Assembly (NCBI GenBank): GCA_016715075.1 | Contig: JADKBK010000009.1 | Coordinates: 62,001 to 126,000 of the forward strand | Source: Bacteroidales bacterium | Lineage (GTDB): Bacteria > Bacteroidota > Bacteroidia > Bacteroidales > VadinHA17 | Direction: 5' to 3' | Length of the DNA: 64,000 bases | In this document: positions 15,591-24,692 of the stretch, piece by piece | How the letters are laid out: each line of letters starts with the position of its first letter | How positions within the stretch are numbered: position 1 is the first letter of the stretch | The notes under the pieces: model-generated | The model's database searches: none | What the model was told of the DNA's origin: nothing | The model's input: only the letters and a program-made list of their open reading frames with translations | Translations under genes and position numbers: made by a program

Positions 15591-18191
15591 TTATTTATTT
15601 TCTCCTGTTCTGAAAAAGAGGTGATCATCCTCCACCCCTACCATAACATTCTTTCCCTTACTTATGCTGCCGCCAATGATCTCTTTTGACAGCACATTAA
15701 TTATTTCTTTCTGTATCAGTCTTTTTACAGGCCTTGCCCCAAGCTGAGGATCATATCCTCTGTCTGCAAGCCAGTCAAGGGCCTCTTCTGTGACATCCAG
15801 TTTAAGACTATAATCCAGCAGCATTTTATCTACTCTCTTCAGCTGGATCTTCACAATCTCTCTTATCTGTTCCAGGCTGAGAGGCCTGAACATAACAATT
15901 TCATCCACCCTGTTAAGAAATTCAGGTCTGAATGATCTTCTCAACAGCGCCATGATCTCATTTAAAAGCAGCTCTTCTTCATGATGAGGCATTTTATTCT
16001 TCCACTTTTCCATCTTATCCCTGATGATTTCGGAACCCAGGTTTGATGTCATTATCACTATTACATTCCTGAAGTTGCTGATTCTGCCTTTATTATCAGT
16101 AAGACGTCCTTCATCCAGTACCTGCAGAAGAAGGTTAAAGATATCAGGATGTGCCTTTTCTATTTCATCCAGAAGAACCACCGAATATGGTTTGTGGCGT
16201 ACAGCTTCGGTGAGCTGACCTCCTTCATCATAGCCAACATATCCGGGAGGCGCTCCTATCAGACGCGATACGGTATGTCTCTCCTGGTATTCCGACATGT
16301 CGATTCGCGTCAGCATATTCTCATCATTGAAGAGTAAACCGGACAAGGCTCTCGCCAGTTCAGTCTTTCCCACACCTGTGGTTCCGATAAAAATGAATGA
16401 TCCGAGCGGTTTTTTCTGATCCTGCAGGCCGGCCCTTGATCTTCTTACAGCATCAGCAACAGCGGCAATTGCCTCATCCTGACCCACAACTGTTTTATGT
16501 AATTCATCCTCCAGTTTCAGAAGTTTCTCCTTTTCACTTTCCAGCATCCTGGATACAGGAATACCCGTCCATTTGGAAACAATAGCTGCAATATCTTCAG
16601 ATCTCACCTCTTCCTGGATAAGCGAGCCATGGCTTCTCTTCAGCTCTATTTTCTCCTTAAGGTCAGTTATCTCTTTTTCCAGTTCAATAATTTTCCCATA
16701 TCTTATTTCTGCTACTTTTCCATAGTCACCGCTTCTCTCGGCCTGGTCAGCTTCAAAGCGAAACGATTCGACAGCCTCTTTCTTTGACTGCACCTTATCT
16801 ATCATCTCTTTTTCGGATTTCCAGTCAGCCTTAAGCCCGTCACGCCTGGTCTGCATCTCCGCAAGTTCCCGTGCTATTTTATCTGCCTTAACGGTATCAC
16901 CATCACGCCTGATAGCTTCTTTCTCAATTTCAAGTCGTGTTATACTCCTTTCAGCCTCATCGATCTCTTCTGGTACCGAATTCATTTCAAGCCTGAGTTT
17001 CGATGCAGCTTCATCAATGAGGTCAATGGCTTTATCGGGCAAAAATCTGTCGGTGATATACCGTGTTGACAGATCAACAGCAGCAATTATTGCCTCATCC
17101 CTGATTATTACCTTATGGTGTGTCTCATACTTTTCCCTGATACCCCGAAGGATGGATATGGAATCCTCCCTGCCAGGTTCATCCACCATAACTACCTGGA
17201 AACGTCTTTCCAAAGCCTTGTCTTTCTCAAAGTACTTCTGATATTCATTAAGAGTTGTAGCGCCTATTGCTCTGAGTTCACCTCTCGCCAGGGCAGGCTT
17301 AAGAATATTCGCAGCATCCATAGCCCCTTCTGACTTTCCGGCTCCAACAAGAGTGTGTATTTCATCAATGAAAAGAACAATATCTCCGTTTGATCCGATG
17401 ACCTCATTGACAACTGATTTTAACCTCTCCTCAAATTCACCTTTGTACTTTGCTCCTGCAATGAGGGCACCCATATCGAGTGAAAAAATAATTTTCGATT
17501 TAATATCTTCCGGCACATCCCCTCTGATAATTCTGTGTGCGAGACCCTCGGCGATAGCCGTTTTGCCAACTCCCGGTTCTCCTATCAGAAGCGGATTATT
17601 TTTTGTTCTCCGGGTAAGGATCTGCAATATACGTCGTATCTCCTCATCTCTTCCTATTACCGGATCGAGCTTGCCTGACCGGGCCCTCTCATTCAGGTTT
17701 ATTGCATACCGGTTCAGAGCATCAAAGGTGTCATCCGATGTCTGGCTGTCGACTTTGGAACCCTTTCGTAGTTCAGCCACAGCAGCCTTCAGTTCTTTCA
17801 TTGTAACGCCCTGTGATTTAAGAATTCCTGCCGCTCTGTCACTGGTGTCGAGGATACCCATCAGCATATGTTCGGATGAGACAAATTTGTCCTTCATCTT
17901 TGAGGCATGATCCTCGGTCTTCCGGAGAGATTCAGAAGCTGTTGCGGATATATATGATTCGGCACCTGATACCCTTGGGTAACTGTCTATTAGTACATCA
18001 ACCTCCCTCGACAGGGAAGCTGTACTCACTCCAAGCTTTCCAAAAAGAAAAGCGGTGATGCTCTCTGCTTCGGTCATAACACCTTTGAGCAGATGGGCAC
18101 ATTCCACTGATTGCTGCCCTTTCGCACCGGCAATACTAAATGCCTGCTGAACTGATTCCTGGGCTTTTATTGTAAAGTTATTCAGATTCAT
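15591..18191 (-). CDS. clpB: ATP-dependent disaggregase ClpB
   Basis: A hexameric AAA+ chaperone that works with DnaK to rescue aggregated proteins. The 866-residue protein has an N domain (MNLNNFTIKAQESVQQAF), NBD1 with GEPGVGKTA and LDMGALIAGAKYKGEFEERL, a long coiled-coil middle domain (about 400-520, repeated E/K/R heptads), the VSKWTGIPVSRML linker, NBD2 with GTTGVGKTE, and the C-terminal DRGYDPQLGARPVKRLIQ. It has no ClpP-binding IGF loop. A palindrome (18254-18296) and a repeat element lie upstream. Confidence 0.97.
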   Translation of the reverse strand: MNLNNFTIKAQESVQQAFSIAGAKGQQSVECAHLLKGVMTEAESITAFLFGKLGVSTASLSREVDVLIDSYPRVSGAESYISATASESLRKTEDHASKMKDKFVSSEHMLMGILDTSDRAAGILKSQGVTMKELKAAVAELRKGSKVDSQTSDDTFDALNRYAINLNERARSGKLDPVIGRDEEIRRILQILTRRTKNNPLLIGEPGVGKTAIAEGLAHRIIRGDVPEDIKSKIIFSLDMGALIAGAKYKGEFEERLKSVVNEVIGSNGDIVLFIDEIHTLVGAGKSEGAMDAANILKPALARGELRAIGATTLNEYQKYFEKDKALERRFQVVMVDEPGREDSISILRGIREKYETHHKVIIRDEAIIAAVDLSTRYITDRFLPDKAIDLIDEAASKLRLEMNSVPEEIDEAERSITRLEIEKEAIRRDGDTVKADKIARELAEMQTRRDGLKADWKSEKEMIDKVQSKKEAVESFRFEADQAERSGDYGKVAEIRYGKIIELEKEITDLKEKIELKRSHGSLIQEEVRSEDIAAIVSKWTGIPVSRMLESEKEKLLKLEDELHKTVVGQDEAIAAVADAVRRSRAGLQDQKKPLGSFIFIGTTGVGKTELARALSGLLFNDENMLTRIDMSEYQERHTVSRLIGAPPGYVGYDEGGQLTEAVRHKPYSVVLLDEIEKAHPDIFNLLLQVLDEGRLTDNKGRISNFRNVIVIMTSNLGSEIIRDKMEKWKNKMPHHEEELLLNEIMALLRRSFRPEFLNRVDEIVMFRPLSLEQIREIVKIQLKRVDKMLLDYSLKLDVTEEALDWLADRGYDPQLGARPVKRLIQKEIINVLSKEIIGGSISKGKNVMVGVEDDHLFFRTGENK

Positions 18192-18507
18192 TTTGAGTTG
18201 TTTTTAATAAGCCTTCAAATTACCTGCCACTTGCCTTTTATAGCCTGCCAACCGTCTATTTGTCATTATATTATGCGATGACTATGCCAAATAGACAGGC
18301 AAAATCCATTTCAGGTTATGAAAAAGTCCTTTGTGTGAATTAGTGAAAACCTATGAGCCTTCGTGTTTAATAGTAAAATACTTAAACACAAAGGGTCACA
18401 ATGTCAGACACAAAGGAACACAAAGGGAAACGGTATTCAGATGCCTTTTTCAACATCCTCAACCCGTGATTAAATATTAGAGCTATCTTTAGGAAAATTT
18501 ATTCAGA
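18192..18507. other. Divergent intergenic region clpB / flavin reductase
   Basis: 316 bases without a gene. It holds a 9-bp inverted repeat, GTCTATTTG (18254-18262) and CAAATAGAC (18288-18296), lying 63-105 bases upstream of clpB, and a degenerate copy of the dispersed repeat at 18328-18427. No perfect CIRCE-type operator was seen. Confidence 0.5.
18328..18427. repeat. Dispersed CACAAAGG inverted repeat, copy 2 (degenerate)
   Basis: The left arm holds CTTTGTGTGA and CTTCGTGTTTAA units, and the right arm holds TTAAACACAAAGG, GACACAAAGG and AACACAAAGGG. The plan is the same as the copies at 9361, 36199 and 38417, but with CACAAAGG in place of CACAGAGG and a less regular left arm. Confidence 0.55.
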
Positions 18508-19095
18508 ATGGGCAAAGTTATATGGAAACCCGGCACCATGATTTATCCACTACCTGCTGTAATGGTCAGTTGCGGGGCAGTACCCGAGGAGTATAATATC
18601 ATAACCATATCGTGGACTGGTACGATTTGCACTGATCCTGCGATGTGTTACATCTCTGTAAGACCGGGAAGGCATTCTTATGAAATTATAAAAAAGAATG
18701 GGGAGTATGTTATCAATCTTACAACTAAATCACTCGCTTTTGCAACAGACTGGTGTGGTGTTAAATCAGGAAGCAAACATAAAAAATTTGAGGAAATGAG
18801 GCTTACGCCCATTACTGCCTCGAAAGTAAAGGCTCCGATGATAGAGGAGTCACCAGTGAATATTGAATGTGTTGTAAAACAGATCATAGAGCTTGGCTCA
18901 CATCATATGTTCATATCTGAGGTTGTTGCAGTAAATGCTGATGAAAGATATATTGATGAGCGAACAGGTCTTTTCAGGTTGAATGACGCCGTGCCGGTGT
19001 GCTACTCTCACGGGAAATATTATGAGACCGGAAATCTGATTGGCAAGTTTGGTTTTTCCGTTGAAAAGAAAAAAAAGAGAGATCTCAGGCACTAA
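18508..19095 (+). CDS. Flavin reductase / flavoredoxin-family protein
   Basis: A 195-residue FMN-binding split-barrel protein. The start GTMIYPLPAVMVSCG and the segments ITISWTGTICTDPAMCYISVRPGRHSYEII and GEYVINLTT are typical of flavin-reductase-like proteins, which bind FMN and reduce flavin or act as electron carriers. SGSKHKKFEEMRLTP follows the usual pattern. The redox partner is not evident from its neighbours. It is monocistronic. Confidence 0.87.
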   Translation: MGKVIWKPGTMIYPLPAVMVSCGAVPEEYNIITISWTGTICTDPAMCYISVRPGRHSYEIIKKNGEYVINLTTKSLAFATDWCGVKSGSKHKKFEEMRLTPITASKVKAPMIEESPVNIECVVKQIIELGSHHMFISEVVAVNADERYIDERTGLFRLNDAVPVCYSHGKYYETGNLIGKFGFSVEKKKKRDLRH

Positions 19096-19236
19096 CTTAG
19101 CATTGATATACAGATCTGTATTTAAGCCAATTATGTTTATACGACAGTACCTGTCAGCAGAAAATCAATAATTAGGAATATTTGTATCAAATTACTAATT
19201 TCATACCTTCAATGCCGCAATAAAAAGTGATTTCAC

Positions 19237-22200
19237 ATGAGTGAGAAGATTTTGGAAACCCTGATGCAGCTGTTTGCAATAATTGCTAAACCCCAGAGCA
19301 ATGAGAGTGAAAGGCGGGGTGTTGTTGAAACTTTTCTTAAGCGGATGCTTAATCAGGAGCTGGCCAATGAATATCTCGCCACCTACGATAAAGAGTTTGA
19401 GGAGGCGAGGAAAAAGCTGGAAAAGAGCAGTACTGAAAGGCGTGAAGGGGCGATAGCAATCAGGATCAGGAAGCTTTGCAAGGAGATTAATGAACAGGGA
19501 CAGCTCGACAAGTCACAGAGGGTTGTTGTTGTCATCCAGCTGCTTGAATTCTGCAAATCAGGAGGACAGGAGGTCAGCCAGCTTGAATTAGGCTTTATTG
19601 ATACACTTGCGGAGGGATTGAATATTTCACCCGATGAATATGAGGTAATCGAAAAATTTGTGCTTAATCCATTTTCAGAAATACCTGCAACATCCAATCT
19701 GCTCATCATTAACGGCGTAAAGAATTTCGATTCAGGAGGCGCCAAGCATGTCACTAAGGATTTGCTGAAAGGTAATATCTGGGTACTCTTTTTACCTTCA
19801 GTCAGGATGTATTTTGTCAGGTTTATGGGTTCAGGTGAGCTTTCGATGAACGGCCAGCTCTTGCAGGAGGATAAGGTTTATCCGCTGGGGCAGGGGTCAT
19901 CCATCAAAGGATATAAAATGGCTCCTATTTATTACTGGGATATCACAATGCAATTCCTTAAGGAGGATTTCAGTGCATCCAGGGTAGTTTATGAGGTCAA
20001 TAACCTTGAATACAGGTTTAATAGCGGAGAGGTGGGTATTCACCATATGAGCTTCAAAGAGGAATCGGGAAGGATGGTAGGCATTATGGGGGCCAGCGGA
20101 GCCGGAAAATCCACTCTTCTGAGCGTGCTCAACGGAACCAACCCTCCATTTGACGGTGAAGTTCTGATCAACGGAATAAGTATCCACAGAGAAAAGGAAA
20201 AATTAAAGGGGTTGATCGGATTTGTTTCTCAGGATGATCTTCTTATTGAAGAGCTTACTGTATTTGAAAATCTGTTCTTTAATGCCAAACTCTGCTTTGA
20301 TAATCTTTCTGAAGAGGAGATTTCCACAAAAGTTGACGGGGTTCTAAAAAATCTTGGTCTATACGAGATAAGGAATATACAGGTTGGCACGCCACTCAAC
20401 AAAAAGATCAGTGGCGGACAGAGAAAAAGACTCAATATCTCACTGGAGCTGATCAGGGAACCCGCTATAATGTTTCTTGATGAGCCCACTTCAGGCTTAT
20501 CTTCGAGAGATTCTGAAAATATTCTTGACCTGCTGCAGGAGCTTGCCCGAAAGGGGAAGTTGCTTTTCATCGTAATACATCAGCCATCCTCTGAAATATT
20601 CAAGATGTTTGATAAGCTTATCATCCTCGACACCGGAGGTTTTCTGATATATAACGGAAACCCTGTCGACTCAATAGAATATTTTAAGCGTAAGATAGAA
20701 CAGGCCAATTACAATGAAAGTGAATGCTATGTCTGCGGCAACGTAAATCCAGAGCAGATATTCAATATTGTCGAGACAAAAATCTTTACTGAGAGCGGCC
20801 AGCCAACAGATACACGCAGGATAGCGCCTGTTGAATGGAGCAACCTATACAGGGCTGAAAAAAAGGAAGACAAACGGGAACCAGGGGGATCAATTCCTGA
20901 AATTAACTTTAAAACTCCGAACAGGTTTAAGCAGTTTATTGTTTTTGCAAAACGTGATGTCCTCTCTAAAATCTCTGATATCCAGTATCTTCTTATCACG
21001 CTGCTCGAAGCTCCTATTCTGGGGTTTTTCCTGGCCTACCTGATAAGGTACTTTGATGAGAGCTCCAAAGATGCCCATTACACCTTATTTAATAACAGCA
21101 ATCTTCCCATTTATATTTTCATGTCAGTTATTGTCGCAATATTTATGGGGCTTACTGTAAGTGCAGAAGAGATTATTAAGGACCGAAAAATCCTTAAGAG
21201 GGAAGCATTTCTTAACCTGAGCTGGAACAGTTATCTTATGTCAAAGGTATTTGTCCAGTTTATTATTTCCGCCGTACAGGCATTCACTTTCGTGCTTGTC
21301 GGCAACAGCATCACCGGGATAAAGGGTATGATGTTCGAATACTGGCTTGTCCTTTTCTCTTGCTGGGCAGGCGCCAACATGCTTGGACTGGTTATTTCCG
21401 ACAGTTTCAAAACAGTTGTTACAATTTATATACTGATCCCTTTCCTTGTTATACCTCAGATCATTTTAAGCGGAGTAATTGTTAAATTTGAAAAGCTCAA
21501 TCCGAATATCTCCTCTCCGAGTGTAATACCTGTGTACGGAGAAATTATAACAGCCCGATGGGGATATGAAGCTCTAGCAGTAAAACAGTTCATCGATAAC
21601 AGATTTGAACAGCAGTTTTACGGCTACGAAAAGATGAAAAGCAAAGGAAATTACAAAAGGAATTTCTGGTGCAATGATCTAAAACTTAAGCTTGACGCCA
21701 TTTCAAACGATCTTAAAAGCGGTAACAGAAGTTCAGATTTTAACAATAATCTTCTGACTGTATCAAACGAGATCAGGAAGGAACTGGTTTCTGTCCCTAA
21801 ACTCAGTTTTGAATATTCTGATTATCTTACTCCGGAAAAGATAACGCCGGAGATTGCCCTTGCGGCTAATAATCTTGTGGAAGTACTCAGAAAATACTAT
21901 ATCGATTATTACAACTATGCAGATGGCAAGAAAAATGCCCTTATCGAAAAACTGCAGAAGGAGGATGGAAATGAATTCATTGTTCTCAGAAACAAATACC
22001 ATAATGCCTCACTTGAGGAATTTGTTATTAATAAAAATGAGACCACAAAAATTGTGGAATTCAATGGGGAACTGGTACAGAAGATGGACCCGATCTTCCT
22101 TGATCCGGAATACAGTTTTATTAAGGCCCATTTTTACTCACCAACCAAGCGGGTTTTCAATCAATATTTTGACACGTATAACATCAATGTCATTGTGCTT

Positions 22201-22305
22201 TGGGTTATGACAGTGCTGCTTTATGCTGTATTGTACAAGCGACTTCTGAAGAAACTACTGGATTCGGGAGAGGCATTAACCGGAACAAGAAAAAGAGCAG
22301 ATTAG
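19237..22305 (+). CDS. ABC transporter: TerB-like N-domain, ATPase and ABC-2 membrane domain in one chain
   Basis: A 1022-residue ABCG-like half transporter. Residues 1-150 are helical and resemble a TerB domain (QRVVVVIQLLEFC... LELGFIDTLAEGLNIS). Residues 150-265 are beta-rich and FHA-like. The ATPase follows: Walker A GIMGASGAGKST near 285, Q-loop VSQDDLLIEELTVFEN, signature ISGGQRKRLNIS, and Walker B IMFLDEPTSGL. From about 590 onward an ABC-2 type permease with several membrane helices is seen (YLLITLLEAPILGFFLAYL; IPFLVIPQIILSGVIV), with a long periplasmic loop. The substrate is unknown. A terminator hairpin follows. Confidence 0.88.
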   Translation: MSEKILETLMQLFAIIAKPQSNESERRGVVETFLKRMLNQELANEYLATYDKEFEEARKKLEKSSTERREGAIAIRIRKLCKEINEQGQLDKSQRVVVVIQLLEFCKSGGQEVSQLELGFIDTLAEGLNISPDEYEVIEKFVLNPFSEIPATSNLLIINGVKNFDSGGAKHVTKDLLKGNIWVLFLPSVRMYFVRFMGSGELSMNGQLLQEDKVYPLGQGSSIKGYKMAPIYYWDITMQFLKEDFSASRVVYEVNNLEYRFNSGEVGIHHMSFKEESGRMVGIMGASGAGKSTLLSVLNGTNPPFDGEVLINGISIHREKEKLKGLIGFVSQDDLLIEELTVFENLFFNAKLCFDNLSEEEISTKVDGVLKNLGLYEIRNIQVGTPLNKKISGGQRKRLNISLELIREPAIMFLDEPTSGLSSRDSENILDLLQELARKGKLLFIVIHQPSSEIFKMFDKLIILDTGGFLIYNGNPVDSIEYFKRKIEQANYNESECYVCGNVNPEQIFNIVETKIFTESGQPTDTRRIAPVEWSNLYRAEKKEDKREPGGSIPEINFKTPNRFKQFIVFAKRDVLSKISDIQYLLITLLEAPILGFFLAYLIRYFDESSKDAHYTLFNNSNLPIYIFMSVIVAIFMGLTVSAEEIIKDRKILKREAFLNLSWNSYLMSKVFVQFIISAVQAFTFVLVGNSITGIKGMMFEYWLVLFSCWAGANMLGLVISDSFKTVVTIYILIPFLVIPQIILSGVIVKFEKLNPNISSPSVIPVYGEIITARWGYEALAVKQFIDNRFEQQFYGYEKMKSKGNYKRNFWCNDLKLKLDAISNDLKSGNRSSDFNNNLLTVSNEIRKELVSVPKLSFEYSDYLTPEKITPEIALAANNLVEVLRKYYIDYYNYADGKKNALIEKLQKEDGNEFIVLRNKYHNASLEEFVINKNETTKIVEFNGELVQKMDPIFLDPEYSFIKAHFYSPTKRVFNQYFDTYNINVIVLWVMTVLLYAVLYKRLLKKLLDSGEALTGTRKRAD

Positions 22306-22325
22306 TACTGGCAAGGGTACAAATA

Positions 22326-22361
22326 AAGAGGCTGCCTCCCGGGAGACAGCCTCTTTATATA
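22326..22361. terminator. Bidirectional terminator, ABC transporter / siaC
   Basis: An inverted repeat AAAGAGGCTG(C)CTCCC / GGGAGACAGCCTCTTT, with an A-rich 5' flank and a T-containing 3' flank. It lies between the convergent ends of the ABC transporter gene (22305) and the SiaC gene (22404) and can serve both strands. Confidence 0.75.
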
Positions 22362-22403
22362 TCTGGGATAACCGATCAGAATAAGAATGCAGTTTCAGGA
22401 TTA

Positions 22404-22784
22404 CTATTCCACTATCTCAATCATTTTGAAAGGGACTCTGATTATTGATTCATAATCCTCGCCGGCTTCCAGCATATCCTCATCGTCCTCCTCATAATAC
22501 CAGTTTACCTCAACTTCGTTTTTAGCCTTATGTATGGCCTCAAGCTTTTTGAATACATCAAGGATACATTTGGATGAACTTGTGTTGAAATACTCGAGTC
22601 GGATATTAACGACTGTTTTTGGCAGAGGAGACTCTTTATATGCATCCAGCCAGTCAACCAGGGGTTTGTAGAACTCAACAGAGTTTTCCGGAATTGACCG
22701 TCCTTTGATTTCAAAAAAACCTTGGGCAGCGTCAAATTTAATTGTAGGAGTTTTAGGGGTTCCCTCGATGAAGATCGGTTCCAT
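22404..22784 (-). CDS. SiaC-family (DUF1987) regulatory phosphoprotein
   Basis: A 126-residue protein with the DUF1987/SiaC plan: IEGTPKTPTIKFD, FEIKGRSIPENSVEFYKPLVDWL, LEYFNTSSSKCILD and VNWYYEEDDEDMLEAGEDY. In Pseudomonas aeruginosa, SiaC is phosphorylated by the kinase SiaB on Thr68 and, when unphosphorylated, activates the diguanylate cyclase SiaD. Here the matching Thr falls exactly at residue 68 in YFNTSS. It lies 24 bases after a SiaB-like kinase gene. A SiaD-like cyclase and SiaA-like phosphatase are not in the window, so the downstream target here is unknown. Confidence 0.9.
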   Translation of the reverse strand: MEPIFIEGTPKTPTIKFDAAQGFFEIKGRSIPENSVEFYKPLVDWLDAYKESPLPKTVVNIRLEYFNTSSSKCILDVFKKLEAIHKAKNEVEVNWYYEEDDEDMLEAGEDYESIIRVPFKMIEIVE

Positions 22785-22808
22785 ATGTGTCAGGTTTTAT
22801 TAGTTTGT

Positions 22809-23366
22809 TTAGTTTTCTTCGTTTACCAGAATATCAAGGTAGAAAAAAGAGTAAATATCATTGTACTTTAAGAATGTATAATCGAGCTTATTACCAGTTT
22901 TCCTGGCTATATCCACGAGACCAAGTCCCCCTCCCCCCTTTGCTGATATCCTCTGGTGGTTCAGGATGAACTTGTATAATTCTTTTATCTCTTCATGACT
23001 TGACCTGTTGATCCGCTTAACTTTTTCCTCAAGCTTTTCAACATTGTCTTTGTGGACAAAGTTACCTGTGATAATTTTATATCCGTTATCAACTTTCTTT
23101 ACCGCGAGCATACCATATCTTTCAGCACTCTGGTCTTCAAAATCAGAAGGAACTTTGTCAACATGATGGTACAGATTCTGAAGGCTTTCAACGAGTACAT
23201 TATATACTTTTTTCCTTAATCTCGACTGTTCATTCACAGCCACCATCTTATCCTCGACAGTGTCAAGCACATGATTGATGACATCCGAATCAACATTACC
23301 CTTATAAAAAAGTATAATATTACCGTCCGGTTTCTCTGAAAAGTAATTCTCTACGTTAAAGCTCAT
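22809..23366 (-). CDS. SiaB-family protein kinase (DUF6272)
   Basis: A 185-residue GHKL-type ATPase fold protein of the SiaB family. The N-box is seen as VLVESLQNLYHHVD near residue 60 and the glycine-rich G-box as SAKGGGGLGLVDIARKTG near 141-157. These proteins phosphorylate SiaC and resemble anti-sigma-factor kinases. The gene is first in a two-gene operon with a SiaC homologue, with a matching Bacteroidota promoter upstream. Specificity for its neighbour is inferred from gene order. Confidence 0.88.
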   Translation of the reverse strand: MSFNVENYFSEKPDGNIILFYKGNVDSDVINHVLDTVEDKMVAVNEQSRLRKKVYNVLVESLQNLYHHVDKVPSDFEDQSAERYGMLAVKKVDNGYKIITGNFVHKDNVEKLEEKVKRINRSSHEEIKELYKFILNHQRISAKGGGGLGLVDIARKTGNKLDYTFLKYNDIYSFFYLDILVNEEN

Positions 23367-23405
23367 TTAAGCTTCATTTTTAGGAAAGTCAGGTTTTTCC
23401 GATAA

Positions 23406-23435
23406 CAAATATAATAAAAATATGAAGTTAGCAAA
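23406..23435 (-). promoter_or_regulatory. Promoter of the siaB-siaC-like operon
   Basis: On the minus strand, TTTG (23435-23432), 18 bases, then TATATTTG (23413-23406), ending 40 bases before the kinase start codon. This is a good fit to the TTTG / TAnnTTTG consensus. Confidence 0.6.
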
Positions 23436-23521
23436 TTTAAACTTTACCTCTTTCCTGTTTTTTAAATATTCGGAAATGTTTTTGATAAACGTATCAGATT
23501 GTGTTGATTAATGGCACAATT

Positions 23522-23923
23522 CTATATGTCTCGCGGCTTAACGATCTTCTTTGTTCCGGAGTACATTTCATATTTGAGGAGGATACATTCGAGAGCTCCG
23601 TTAAAAAGGGTATGTTTTTCTGCCGGTTTAAGCCCGACTTTCTTCAGTGATTCTCTGTTTGAAGTGATAAGCCATGCAGTTGTACCAGGGAAACTATGTT
23701 TCAGAGTTGAGCCGATCATACTGTAAAGTTCATCAGTTTCACCGGGAAGAAGTCTCTCACCGTAAGGAGGATTAAGGAACAGATAACCACCTTCTTCCTG
23801 AGCCTTAAGGGTACTGAAATCAGCCACCCCGAATGATACCACATCTTTTAACCCTGCAATTTCGGCATTTGCCACTGCCTGCCCGACTGTTAATTCAGAA
23901 ATATCGCTGCCGGATATCTTCAC
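23522..23923 (-). CDS. C-terminal fragment of THUMP rRNA methyltransferase (frameshifted)
   Basis: This frame carries the second half of the methyltransferase domain: ISGSDISELTVGQAVANAEIAG, the catalytic YLFLNPPYGERL (an N-P-P-Y motif) and a substrate end. It continues the gene at 23895-24671 after a one-base shift. Deleting one base from the T5 run at 23938-23942 reads EEDKIIIPSVKISGSDIS without a stop. The Met at 23923 is internal and not a natural start. Confidence 0.8.
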   Translation of the reverse strand: MKISGSDISELTVGQAVANAEIAGLKDVVSFGVADFSTLKAQEEGGYLFLNPPYGERLLPGETDELYSMIGSTLKHSFPGTTAWLITSNRESLKKVGLKPAEKHTLFNGALECILLKYEMYSGTKKIVKPRDI

Positions 23924-24671
23924 TGAAGGAATAATTATTTTTGTCTTCTTCAGATCTTATCCGGTCAAACAGCTCTGGATCATAGTCCTTCCAGCGTTGA
24001 AAACCAAAAAATTTCCTGAATTTACCGGGTGGTATATTGGAGGCGAGCAAGCTGGCCTCAATAGGAAACGTGCCGGATCCGCACATCGGATCCAGAAAGG
24101 AAATGGGTGCTTTCCATCCTGAAATCATAAGGATTCCCGCTGCAAGCACTTCATTAAGGGGGGCTGTTGCCTGTTCCAGCCTGTATCCGCGTTTGAATAA
24201 CGGCACTACGGAAGAATCAATAGATACAGTGACATTATCGTTGCTTATGTGCAGGTTAATCAGTATCCTCGGCGAAACAGTATCAACTGATGGCCTGCGT
24301 CCGAACTTATTCCTGAAATAATCAGCAAGGGCATCTTTCAGTATAAGACCCGGATAACCGGTATGTGAAAAAAGAGGCGAATTGACCACTGGCACAATCG
24401 AGAAGGTGTCATCAGGATCGAGGTATTTTTCCCAGATGATCCTTGATCCTTCACGGTAAAGATCATCTTTGGTCCTTATCCTGAAGTCAGCCACATACAT
24501 TAAAACCGAAAGAGCTGTTCTTGAACAGTAATTAACCCTGTAGAGCAGATCCCTGTCACCCCGGAATGTCACTGCCCGATTGACCTTTTCAATATCTGAA
24601 GCTCCCAGGGCGACAAGTTCATCGGACAGAACCGACTCAAGCCCGTACAGGGTTTTCGCAACGAATTTCAT
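23895..24671 (-). CDS. THUMP-domain class I RNA methyltransferase (RlmL-like), N-terminal part
   Basis: A 23S rRNA guanine-N2 methyltransferase of the RlmL/YpsC type. The N-terminal region KTLYGLESVLSDELVALGA with the THUMP domain (about residues 40-150) binds RNA. The SAM-binding motif is FLDPMCGSGTFPIEASLLA near residue 195. The frame is interrupted after about 258 residues. The rest of the catalytic domain, including NPPY, is in the next frame (23522-23923). The full protein would be about 380 residues, the usual size. It lies 21 bases after the S41 protease gene and is probably cotranscribed. Confidence 0.88.
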   Translation of the reverse strand: MKFVAKTLYGLESVLSDELVALGASDIEKVNRAVTFRGDRDLLYRVNYCSRTALSVLMYVADFRIRTKDDLYREGSRIIWEKYLDPDDTFSIVPVVNSPLFSHTGYPGLILKDALADYFRNKFGRRPSVDTVSPRILINLHISNDNVTVSIDSSVVPLFKRGYRLEQATAPLNEVLAAGILMISGWKAPISFLDPMCGSGTFPIEASLLASNIPPGKFRKFFGFQRWKDYDPELFDRIRSEEDKNNYSFSEDIRQRYF

Positions 24672-24692
24672 TATTAAGTTTTTTAGCCCCGT

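Noticed and set aside
17353..17910. Plus-strand ORF of 185 codons inside clpB
   Set aside because: Shadow of the ClpB NBD1 region, which is strongly conserved on the minus strand.
18254..18296. HrcA/CIRCE operator before clpB
   Set aside because: The arms are GTCTATTTG / CAAATAGAC with 25 bases between, not TTAGCACTC-N9-GAGTGCTAA.
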